Shown piece by piece: positions 5,926 to 12,509 of a stretch of DNA of 15,240 bases. This DNA comes from WHTG01 sp035540515 (GTDB taxonomy: Bacteria > Actinomycetota > Nitriliruptoria > Euzebyales > Egibacteraceae). The notes under the pieces are model-generated. The model did not search any database. It had not been told where the DNA came from and saw only the letters and a program-made list of their open reading frames with translations. The translations under genes and the position numbers were made by a program. The stretch lies in contig DATLGM010000074.1 of assembly GCA_035540515.1 (NCBI GenBank), positions 1-15,240 on the forward strand, written 5' to 3'. How positions within the stretch are numbered: position 1 is the stretch's first letter; every line of letters starts with the position of its first letter.

Positions 5926-6927
5926 TCAGTCCCGCAGCGCGTCGACGAGTCCGTCCGGCACCGTCGCACCGTCATGCGTGGCGAAGCTGAGTCGGTCCAC
6001 CAGCCCGGCGAACCGCTCACGCAGCGCCGCCGCGACCTGCGACGGCGTGCCCACCACGGCGAAGGTGTGCAGCACCTCGTCGTCGATGGCGGCGGCCATC
6101 TGCTCCCACTCCCCCTGCTTGGACCGCGCATTCAGCTCGGTGTGCAGGTCCTCCCAGCCGTGCAGCGCCAGCACCGGGCGGTACGCCGGCGTCGAGCCGT
6201 AGAACGCGATCTGGGCCCGCGTGCGCTGGCGCGCAGCCCCGGTCTCGGACTCGTCGTCGCCGGTGACGACGAAGGCCGGCAGACAGACCGTGAACTCGTC
6301 GCGCCGGCGCCCCGCCTCGGCGAGCCCCTCGAGCACCGCCGGGATGGTGACCTCTCGCAGGTACCTGGGGGTGGTGAAGGCATGCACGAACAGACCGTCG
6401 GCTTCCTGTGCGGCGACCCGGGTCATCCGCGGCCCGACTGCCGCGAGGTACACCGGTGGGGGCCCGTACGGGTTGGGACCGGGGCTGAAGAACGGGGTCA
6501 TGAGCGTGTGGGTGTAGAACCGCCCCGCAAACTGCAGCGGCTCGCCTCCGGCCCAGCACCGCCAGATCGCGCGCAGCGCCTGGATGAACTCGCGCATGCG
6601 GTCGGCGGGGTGCGACCACGGCATCGAGAACCGCCGCTCGATGTGCGGGCGGATCTGCGATCCCAGTCCCAGGACGAACCGGCCGCCGCTGTGGCGCTGC
6701 AGATCGTCGGCGGCCATCGCCACGGTCATCGGCGACCGGGCGAACGCGACGGCGATGCCGGTCCCCACCGTCGCGCGCGACGTCCGGTCCGCAGCGTGGA
6801 GGGCCGCCAGGAACGGGTCGTGGTTGATCTCGGCGACCCACACGCCGTCATAGGCGGTGTCCTCGGCAGCCGCCGCGGCCGTTCCGACGGTGGCCAGGTG
6901 CGCGTCGATCGTGGCGTCGATCAGCAT
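5926..6927 (-). CDS. LLM-class F420-dependent oxidoreductase
   Basis: A 333-residue TIM-barrel protein of the bacterial luciferase-like superfamily. Family features include the N-terminal strand and acidic turn (DGVWVAEINHDPFLAL), VGTGIAVAFARSPMTVAMAA, the phosphate-binding region GRFVLGLGSQ, and PPVYLAAVGPRMTRVAAQEADGLFVH. The pattern resembles the F420-dependent group represented by MSMEG_2256 (TIGR03617), recalled from memory and not searched. The likely role is hydride transfer between coenzyme F420 and an unknown small molecule; an FMN enzyme cannot be excluded. The ATG at 6925-6927 is chosen because GAGGAA precedes it at good spacing and the barrel begins there. The frame is open to 7014, but that extension overlaps the divergent mutase gene. 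The stop is 89 bp before the desaturase start, and the latter has its own promoter. Confidence 0.88.
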   Translation of the reverse strand: MLIDATIDAHLATVGTAAAAAEDTAYDGVWVAEINHDPFLAALHAADRTSRATVGTGIAVAFARSPMTVAMAADDLQRHSGGRFVLGLGSQIRPHIERRFSMPWSHPADRMREFIQALRAIWRCWAGGEPLQFAGRFYTHTLMTPFFSPGPNPYGPPPVYLAAVGPRMTRVAAQEADGLFVHAFTTPRYLREVTIPAVLEGLAEAGRRRDEFTVCLPAFVVTGDDESETGAARQRTRAQIAFYGSTPAYRPVLALHGWEDLHTELNARSKQGEWEQMAAAIDDEVLHTFAVVGTPSQVAAALRERFAGLVDRLSFATHDGATVPDGLVDALRD

Positions 6928-6987
6928 CGGTGTTCCTCGCGTCGCGGAGTTCGCGCCCACCCGGCGCCGGTGGCAGGGTGTGCGCCC

Positions 6988-7599
6988 ATGAGCACCCTCA
7001 TTCTCATCAGACACGGCCAGTCGCAGTGGAACGCCGAGAACCGGTTCACCGGCTGGGTCGACACGCCACTGTCAGAGCAGGGCCGCGAGGAGGCCCACAA
7101 GGCCGGCCGGCGCCTGGCCGATCGCGGGCTCGGCGTGGACCTGGCGTTCACGTCGACGCTGCAGCGTGCGATCGAGACCGGACGGATCGTGCTCGGCGAG
7201 CTCGGGCAGGGTGACCTCGAGCAGACCGAGGCCTGGCAGCTCAACGAGCGCTTCTACGGGGCGTTGACGGGGCGCAACAAGGCGCAGACCGCCGAGGAGT
7301 TCGGTGAGGAGCAGGTTCGGATCTGGCGGCGCAGCTACGACATCCCCCCGCCCGGTGGTGAGAGCCTGGCCGACACCGGTCGTCGGGCCCTGCCGTACTT
7401 CCATGCCGAGGTCCTGCCGGCCACGGACCGCGTGGCGACCGTCATGGTTGCCGCGCACGGCAACAGCCTGCGGGCCATCATGAAGGACCTCGAGCAGATC
7501 AGCGACGACGACATCCCCAAGCTGGAGATCCCCACCGGCGTGCCGATCGTCTACGAGATCAGCGACCGTGCCGTGACCGGCAAGGAGATCCTCGACTGA
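6988..7599 (+). CDS. gpmA: 2,3-bisphosphoglycerate-dependent phosphoglycerate mutase, short form
   Basis: Interconverts 3- and 2-phosphoglycerate in glycolysis and gluconeogenesis through a phosphohistidine. The 203-residue protein carries LIRHGQSQWN with the phosphorylated His9, the substrate Arg60 (TSTLQRA), LNERFYGALTGRNK with Glu87, Tyr90 and Lys98, RR at 114-115, and AAHGNSLRA with the second His157. The LNERFYGALTGRNK block separates this mutase from general histidine phosphatases. Compared with the E. coli enzyme (250 residues), it lacks a loop of roughly 25-30 residues before GGESL and the C-terminal tail. Such short forms are known mainly from alphaproteobacteria, whereas mycobacterial Gpm is full length. 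The start is ATG at 6988, with no strong Shine-Dalgarno. Divergent from the F420 oxidoreductase, with 60 bp between starts. Confidence 0.93.
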   Translation: MSTLILIRHGQSQWNAENRFTGWVDTPLSEQGREEAHKAGRRLADRGLGVDLAFTSTLQRAIETGRIVLGELGQGDLEQTEAWQLNERFYGALTGRNKAQTAEEFGEEQVRIWRRSYDIPPPGGESLADTGRRALPYFHAEVLPATDRVATVMVAAHGNSLRAIMKDLEQISDDDIPKLEIPTGVPIVYEISDRAVTGKEILD

Positions 7600-7604
7600 C
7601 CGCC

Positions 7605-8513
7605 TTGCCCACCCCCGCGGACGTCGCCGCCGCGGCAGAGCGCATCGCGCCGCACGTCCGCCGCACACCCGTCATCCGCGCCGACCTGGGCGGCCGTTCG
7701 ATCTGGTTCAAGCTGGAGCAGCTGCAGGTCACAGGGTCGTTCAAGGCGCGCGGGGCAACCAACGCCGTGCTCAACGCCGCCGTCTCGCCGGATGCGGTCG
7801 TCGCCGCGTCAGGCGGCAACCACGGCCTTGGTGTCGCCCACGCCGCCGCCGTTGTCGGGGCGGCAGCCACCATCGTCGTACCCGAGGCGGTCGACGACGC
7901 CAAAGCGCGCCGTTTGGCCGCAGCCGGCGCCAGCGTCGTGCGCCATGGGTCGCGCTACGCCGAGGCCGAGGAGCATGCGCGCATGCTCGCCGAGGCGATG
8001 CACGCGCCGTTCCTGCACGCCTACGCCGACCCCGCCGTCATCGCAGGCCAGGGGACGGTGGCCGCGGAGGTGCTTGCCGACGTCGGGGACCGCATCGACG
8101 CCATCGTCGTAGCGGTCGGTGGTGGCGGGCTCATCGCCGGCTGTGCGACGGCGGCGGCCGACGCCGACGTGTCGGTCGTCGGCGTGGAACCCGAGGGCAT
8201 CCCCACGCTGCATGCGGCCTTGCGCGCCGGCCACCCCGTCGACGTCGAGGTGGACTCCTTGACCGCCTCGGCGCTGGGCGCGACGCGGACCGGTGCGCCC
8301 AATCTGGCGATTGCCCAGCAGCACGTCGACGACGTGGTCCTGGTCAGCGACAACGCGATCCTGCAGGCTCGCGATCTGCTGTGGGACGTGCTTCGCGTCG
8401 CTGTCGAGCCGGCCTCGGCCGCGGGACTGGCAGCGGTCCTCGGCGGCTTCATCGAGGCATCCGAGCCGTGCGTGGTGCTGTGCGGCGCGAACAGCGCGTG
8501 GCGCCCCGCCTGA
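7605..8513 (+). CDS. PLP-dependent threonine/serine dehydratase (serine racemase-like)
   Basis: A 302-residue fold-type II PLP enzyme of the threonine dehydratase / serine racemase group. It is expected to deaminate threonine or serine to the 2-oxo acid and ammonia. Lys47 (TGSFKARGA) is the Schiff-base lysine. SGGNHG at 69-74 binds the substrate carboxylate, and VGGGGL (171-176) binds the PLP phosphate. There is no C-terminal ACT regulatory domain, so isoleucine feedback control is unlikely. The usual SGGN near the C-terminus is CGAN here (293-296), a change at a ring-nitrogen contact. The start is unsettled: TTG at 7605 is the first standard codon, but the good AAGGAG at 7582-7587 is 17 bases away, while a CTG at 7596 overlapping the mutase stop is at ideal distance. 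It probably shares a transcript with the mutase. Related branches such as EutB-type dehydratases are possible. Confidence 0.87.
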   Translation: MPTPADVAAAAERIAPHVRRTPVIRADLGGRSIWFKLEQLQVTGSFKARGATNAVLNAAVSPDAVVAASGGNHGLGVAHAAAVVGAAATIVVPEAVDDAKARRLAAAGASVVRHGSRYAEAEEHARMLAEAMHAPFLHAYADPAVIAGQGTVAAEVLADVGDRIDAIVVAVGGGGLIAGCATAAADADVSVVGVEPEGIPTLHAALRAGHPVDVEVDSLTASALGATRTGAPNLAIAQQHVDDVVLVSDNAILQARDLLWDVLRVAVEPASAAGLAAVLGGFIEASEPCVVLCGANSAWRPA

Positions 8514-8519
8514 GGCACC

Positions 8520-8525
8520 TAGACT
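8520..8525 (+). promoter_or_regulatory. -10 element of a probable pepA promoter
   Basis: TAGACT matches the actinobacterial -10 pattern and lies six bases after the dehydratase stop. Transcription near 8532 would leave a 28-base leader that contains the AAGGA ribosome site at 8546-8550. No clear -35 is visible, so read-through from the dehydratase gene remains possible. Confidence 0.4.
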
Positions 8526-8559
8526 TCCCAGCCGCCTTTCGAACCAAGGACATGCTGCT

Positions 8560-10029
8560 GTGCTCACGGTCACGCTGACCGGCGACAACGCGCTGGACGT
8601 CGACGCCGACCTGCTCGTCGTACCCGTCTTCAAGGGCGGGATCGAGGGGCCCGGCGCCGCCGCCGTGCTGCGCGACCTGGGTGTGGAGCTGCCCACCACC
8701 CCCGACTTCCGGGGTGACATCGGCCAGACGCTGCTGCTGACGACGCCGAACCGCCCCGCCGGCGCGGTGCTGTTCGTGGGCCTGGGCCGCATGGACGAGA
8801 CCGGCACCGATCGGTTGCGTCGCGCGGCGGGCGAGGCGGCCCGCGCCGGCCGGGGCGCCCAGCGGGTCGTGACGACGCTCGCGCAGGTGCATGCCGAGGC
8901 GAGCGCCGTGCAAGCCGTCGCCGAGGGCTTCCACCTGGGTGCCTACCGCGACCAGCGGTTCCGCAGCGAGCCGGACGAGCAGCACCGCCTGCGCGAGGTC
9001 GTCATAGCCGCCGCCTCCAGCCTGGGCAACCGCGCCGAGCAGGCCCTGCGACGCGCCGAGGTCTACGCCCGCGCGACGATCGCGGCCCGGGATCTGGTGA
9101 ACCTGCCACCGGACCGCAAGACCCCCGCCGACCTGGCCACGGCCGTGGTCGATCTCGTGGGCGACACCTGCGAGACGACGGTGCTGGACGAGGACCAGCT
9201 GGCGCAGGGCGGCTTCGGCGGCCTGCTCGGCGTCGGGCGCGGGTCCGCGGCACCCCCTCGGCTGGTCGAGATCCGCTACCGCCCCGACAACCCTCTCGGC
9301 CACGTCGCGCTGGTCGGCAAGGGCATCACGTTCGACACCGGCGGCCTGAGCCTCAAGCGCGGCAGCTCCATGGCCACGATGAAGTCGGACATGGCCGGCG
9401 CCGCGGCGGTGGCGGCCACCTGCTCGGTACTGGCGGAGCTCGGCACGCGGCTGGAGGTCACGGGTCTGCTCGCCCTGGCCGAGAACATGCCGGGCGAGGA
9501 TGCGCAGCGCCCCGACGACATCCTCACGATCCACGGGGGCACCACCGTCGAGGTGCTCGACACCGACGCCGAGGGGCGGCTGGTGCTCGCCGACGCGCTG
9601 CACTACGCCACGACCCTGGCGCCCGAGGCGATCGTGGACCTCGCCACTTTGACCGGCACGGCCATCCACGCGGTCGGTCACTACGCCGCGGCGGTGATGA
9701 GCAACGACGAGGAGCTGCTCGGGGCGCTGCGGCGCGCCGCGGACCTCGCCGGCGAAGCGCTGTGGCCCCTGCCGCTGTGGCCGGACCTGGACCGGCTGCT
9801 CGACAGCCCCGTCGCCGATCTGAACAACACCGGCGACGGCGCCGGCGGCGGCAGCATCATCGGCGGCCTGTTCCTCAAGCGCTTCGTCGACGACGTGCCG
9901 TGGGCACACCTGGACATCGCGGGACCCGCCTTCCTCCCCCCGGAGCGCGCGATGCACTACCTGCCCGCCGGCGGCACCGGTTACGGCGTGCGCACCCTGC
10001 TCTCCTGGCTCGAGCGCCGCGTCGAGTAG
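8560..10029 (+). CDS. pepA: Leucyl aminopeptidase (cytosol aminopeptidase, M17)
   Basis: A 489-residue M17 aminopeptidase that releases N-terminal residues from peptides with two metal ions, usually as a cytosolic hexamer. The catalytic C-domain is intact: Lys254 and Asp259 (VGKGITFDTGG), Lys266, Asp277 (MKSDMAG), and Asp336, Glu338 and Arg340 in DTDAEGRL. Each residue is shifted by 16 from E. coli PepA (270, 275, 282, 293, 352, 354, 356), a consistent match. The first residue of the NTDAEGRL signature is Asp334 instead of Asn, a conservative change next to the metal site. The N-terminal macro-like domain (VLTVTLTGDNALDVDADLL) is complete. The GTG at 8560 is chosen because AAGGA at 8546-8550 precedes it by nine bases and the family N-terminus begins there; the upstream open frame overlaps the dehydratase. 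Confidence 0.95.
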   Translation: MLTVTLTGDNALDVDADLLVVPVFKGGIEGPGAAAVLRDLGVELPTTPDFRGDIGQTLLLTTPNRPAGAVLFVGLGRMDETGTDRLRRAAGEAARAGRGAQRVVTTLAQVHAEASAVQAVAEGFHLGAYRDQRFRSEPDEQHRLREVVIAAASSLGNRAEQALRRAEVYARATIAARDLVNLPPDRKTPADLATAVVDLVGDTCETTVLDEDQLAQGGFGGLLGVGRGSAAPPRLVEIRYRPDNPLGHVALVGKGITFDTGGLSLKRGSSMATMKSDMAGAAAVAATCSVLAELGTRLEVTGLLALAENMPGEDAQRPDDILTIHGGTTVEVLDTDAEGRLVLADALHYATTLAPEAIVDLATLTGTAIHAVGHYAAAVMSNDEELLGALRRAADLAGEALWPLPLWPDLDRLLDSPVADLNNTGDGAGGGSIIGGLFLKRFVDDVPWAHLDIAGPAFLPPERAMHYLPAGGTGYGVRTLLSWLERRVE

Positions 10030-10030
10030 C

Positions 10031-10047
10031 CGCCGGCGGTGCCGGCG
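10031..10047 (+). terminator. Hairpin just after the pepA stop
   Basis: CGCCGGC (10031-10037) and GCCGGCG (10041-10047) form a perfect seven-pair stem with loop GGT, one base after the stop codon. There is no T-run, so termination is likely but not certain. Confidence 0.45.
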
Positions 10048-10059
10048 CCAGTGAAAGCC

Positions 10060-10187
10060 GGTTGAAATCGCGGGCCGCTGCCGCCCCACATTTCAACCAC
10101 CTCGGAACCCGGCCGGAGCTGGTTGAAATTGCGGGCCGCTCCGGCCCCACATTTCAACCACCTGGGGAGGGGCGCCTGATTTCAACC
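10060..10187. repeat. Palindromic repeat cluster between convergent genes (GGTTGAAAT ... ATTTCAACC)
   Basis: Two 39-bp hairpin units occur at 10060-10098 and 10121-10159, exactly 61 bp apart. Each starts GGTTGAAAT and ends ATTTCAACC, with a near-identical GC-rich centre (CGGGCCGCT core; GGGC/GCCC can extend the stem after a 3x3 internal loop). A third right arm, ATTTCAACC, is at 10179-10187 without its left arm. Each right arm is followed by ACCT and a G-rich stretch. The AT-containing arms stand out from the GC-rich surroundings. The location, between converging pepA and the glycosylase gene, is typical of REP/BIME-like elements. No coding potential is seen. A role as a bidirectional terminator or a dispersed mobile repeat is inferred. 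Confidence 0.85.
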
Positions 10188-10223
10188 ACCTCGGGAGGAC
10201 CGCCTCGGCGGGGATGGGGTGGG

Positions 10224-11018
10224 TCAGGCCTGGCAGCGCGGGCAGGCGTACATCGTGCGCGCGGCCAGCGTCCACGACACGATCGGTGTGCCGCAGCGCC
10301 GGCACGGCAGGCCGGTGCGGCGGTACACGTAACGCCAGTCGTCGACCGTCATCTGCCGGCGGGTCTTGCCGAGCTCCGCGGGGTCAACGGTGATGATCCG
10401 GCCGCGGCGGACGCCGTCACGCAGCATCCCGACGAGCGTGCTCCAGAGCGCGTCGAACTGCTCTCTTGCCAGATCGTGGGACGGCGTCTCGGGGTTGATC
10501 TGATGCAGGAACAGCGCTTCACAGCGGAAGACATTGCCGATGCCGGCCAGGACCGACTGGTCGATCAGTGCCCCGCCTACAGGGGTGGCCCGACGGCGAA
10601 GGGTGGCCCAGACCTGCTCGGGATCGGCGTCGCGGCGCAGCGGGTCGGGGCCCAGCCGGGCGCGGATCCGCTCCTCTTGGGCCGGGTCGATCAGATCGCA
10701 GGCGGTGGGGCCGGCCAGGCGCAGCGTCGTCGCGCCGGCCCGCAGCTGCAGGCGGGTGCCGGGAGTGGGCGGCGGCGCATCGCCGTCGAATCGCCGGAAC
10801 GCCCCGTACAACCCGAGGTGCACGTGCAGCGTCCGCTCGTCGGTCCACCGGTAGAACAGGTGCTTGCCGTAGCCCTCGGCATCCAGCAGCGTCTGCCCGT
10901 CCAGCACCGCGGCGCCGGCGGAGAACCGCCCCTGCGGCGACGATGCCGCCACCGGTACCCCGCGCAGCAGCGTGCGGTGCTCGCGGGCGTACCGGTGGAT
11001 CGTGTGGCCCTCAGGCAC
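10224..11018 (-). CDS. Fpg/Nei-family DNA glycosylase/AP lyase (Nei2-type endonuclease VIII)
   Basis: A 264-residue base-excision repair enzyme that removes oxidised bases and cuts the abasic site. The mature N-terminus PEGHT gives the catalytic Pro2 and Glu3; the His/Thr following is typical of actinobacterial Nei2 rather than Fpg (PELPE). Lys52 (GYGKHLF) is the conserved beta-hairpin lysine. The helix-two-turn-helix is in DQSVLAGIGNVFRCEALF. The C-terminal zinc finger has Cys239, Cys242, Cys259 and Cys262, with the finger Arg254 (AARTMYACP). All expected catalytic parts are present. The start is GTG at 11016-11018, fixed by the requirement that PEGH follow the initiator. It begins six bases after the gcvPB stop, so it is probably the last gene of the gcv transcript. 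The pairing with glycine metabolism may be incidental. Confidence 0.93.
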   Translation of the reverse strand: MPEGHTIHRYAREHRTLLRGVPVAASSPQGRFSAGAAVLDGQTLLDAEGYGKHLFYRWTDERTLHVHLGLYGAFRRFDGDAPPPTPGTRLQLRAGATTLRLAGPTACDLIDPAQEERIRARLGPDPLRRDADPEQVWATLRRRATPVGGALIDQSVLAGIGNVFRCEALFLHQINPETPSHDLAREQFDALWSTLVGMLRDGVRRGRIITVDPAELGKTRRQMTVDDWRYVYRRTGLPCRRCGTPIVSWTLAARTMYACPRCQA

Positions 11019-11024
11019 CCCCGG

Positions 11025-12509
11025 TCAGGCCTGGTCCGATGACCAGCGCACCACCAGCTCCCGGCCGGCGCGGCCCTCGTCCAGCCGGCGCACCGGCGTG
11101 GTGACCGGGGCGTCGCGCAGCCGGTCGGGATCCTCGGCCGCTTCGGCGACGGCCTGCCGCAGCGCCGCCGAGAACTCGTCGAGCGTCTCGCGCGACTCAG
11201 TCTCCGTGGGCTCGACCATCAGCGCCTCGTCGACGATCAGCGGGAAGTAGTTCGTCGGCGGGTGGAAGCCCAGGTCGATTAGCCGCTTGCACAGGTCGGT
11301 CACCCGCACCCCGTGGACCTTGATCGCCCTGCCGGTCGAGACGAACTCGTGCATCGGCTGGTGCTGTGGGTACCCCAAGGGCAGGACGTCGGTGACCTGC
11401 GACGCCACGTAGTTGGCGTTGAGCACGGCCTTGCCGCTCATCTGCTGCAGTCCGTCACCGCCGTGGAACAGCAAGAAGGCGTAGGCGCGGATCAGGATGC
11501 CGATGTTGCCGTGGAACCCGTGCAGCCGACCGATCGACTTCGGCCGGTCGTGATCCCAGGCATAGCTGCCGTCGTCCCGTCGCACGACCACCGGCGCCGG
11601 CAGGTACGGCGCGAGCCGGTCGCTGACCAGGACCGGGCCGGCGCCGGGTCCGCCGCCGCCGTGTGGCGTCGCGAACGTCTTGTGGACGTTGAGGTGGACC
11701 ACGTCGAAGCCCATGTCGCCCGGCCGCACACGGCCGCAGATGGCGTTGAAGTTCGCCCCGTCGTAGTACAGCAACGCACCGACGCGGTGCAGCGCCGCCG
11801 CGATCCGCTCGATGTCGAGCTCGAACAGCCCCACGGTGTTGGGGTTGGTCAGCATCAGGCCGGCGGTGGACTCGTCGACCAGCGCCTCGAGCGCCTCGAC
11901 GTCGACGAGCCCGTCGTCACCTGACGGGACGGTGACGACGTCGTACCCGCACATCGCCGCGCTGGCGGGGTTCGTGCCGTGCGCCGAGTCCGGGATGATG
12001 ATGGTCCGGCGCGCGTCGCCGCGGTCTTCGTGGTACGCCCGGAACAGCATCAGCCCGGCCAGCTCGCCGTGGGCGCCGGCGGCCGGTTGGAACGTCGCGG
12101 TGGTCATCCCGGTCAGCTCCGCGAGCCACTGTTGCAGGTCGTACAGCAGCGCGAGGGTCCCCTGCGCAGCCTCGTCGGGCGCCCACGGGTGCAGGTTGCG
12201 GAACCCTGGCAGCGCGGCGGCCGCCTCCGACATGCGCGGGTTGTACTTCATCGAGCACGACCCCAGCGGATAGAACCCGACGTCGATCCCGTGGTTGCGG
12301 TGGCTCAGGCGCGTGAAGTGACGCACCAGGTCGAGCTCGCCGAGCTCAGGCAGCGCCGGCGGCGCCTCGGCCAGCTCCACCCCGTCCAGCGCCTGCACCG
12401 GGTCGACGTCCGGCACGTCCAACGCCGGCAGCGTGGACGCCCGACGCCCCGGGCGGGAACGGTCGAACAGCGTCGGCTCGGTGGCGGTGCGCTCCCCCAT
12501 GACGGGCAT
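11025..12509 (-). CDS. gcvPB: Glycine dehydrogenase (decarboxylating) subunit 2, PLP-binding
   Basis: This 494-residue protein is the PLP-carrying half of the split P-protein. With GcvPA it decarboxylates glycine and passes the aminomethyl group to lipoyl-GcvH. Signatures are GFYPLGSCSMKYNPR (78-92), FQPAAGAHGE, IIPDSAHGTNPASA (171-184), and the PLP lysine Lys277 in LNVHKTFATPHGGGGPG. The length is usual for GcvPB. The ATG at 12509 abuts the gcvPA stop with no gap. A perfect AAGGAGG lies eight bases before it, so this start is preferred over the second ATG at 12500. gcvT and gcvH are not in the window. The glycosylase gene follows six bases downstream. Confidence 0.96.
   Translation of the reverse strand: MPVMGERTATEPTLFDRSRPGRRASTLPALDVPDVDPVQALDGVELAEAPPALPELGELDLVRHFTRLSHRNHGIDVGFYPLGSCSMKYNPRMSEAAAALPGFRNLHPWAPDEAAQGTLALLYDLQQWLAELTGMTTATFQPAAGAHGELAGLMLFRAYHEDRGDARRTIIIPDSAHGTNPASAAMCGYDVVTVPSGDDGLVDVEALEALVDESTAGLMLTNPNTVGLFELDIERIAAALHRVGALLYYDGANFNAICGRVRPGDMGFDVVHLNVHKTFATPHGGGGPGAGPVLVSDRLAPYLPAPVVVRRDDGSYAWDHDRPKSIGRLHGFHGNIGILIRAYAFLLFHGGDGLQQMSGKAVLNANYVASQVTDVLPLGYPQHQPMHEFVSTGRAIKVHGVRVTDLCKRLIDLGFHPPTNYFPLIVDEALMVEPTETESRETLDEFSAALRQAVAEAAEDPDRLRDAPVTTPVRRLDEGRAGRELVVRWSSDQA

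Noticed and set aside
6956..6973. Palindrome CCGGCGCCGG between the oxidoreductase and mutase starts
   Set aside because: Short all-GC palindromes arise easily at this base composition, and no promoter hexamers flank it.
8449..10089. 546-codon minus-strand open frame opposite pepA
   Set aside because: The aminopeptidase on the plus strand has every catalytic residue; the antisense frame has no recognisable motif.
10060..10187. CRISPR array
   Set aside because: Only two full units, each a palindrome with long complementary arms, and a third half-unit; spacing after the last copy differs and no cas gene is nearby.
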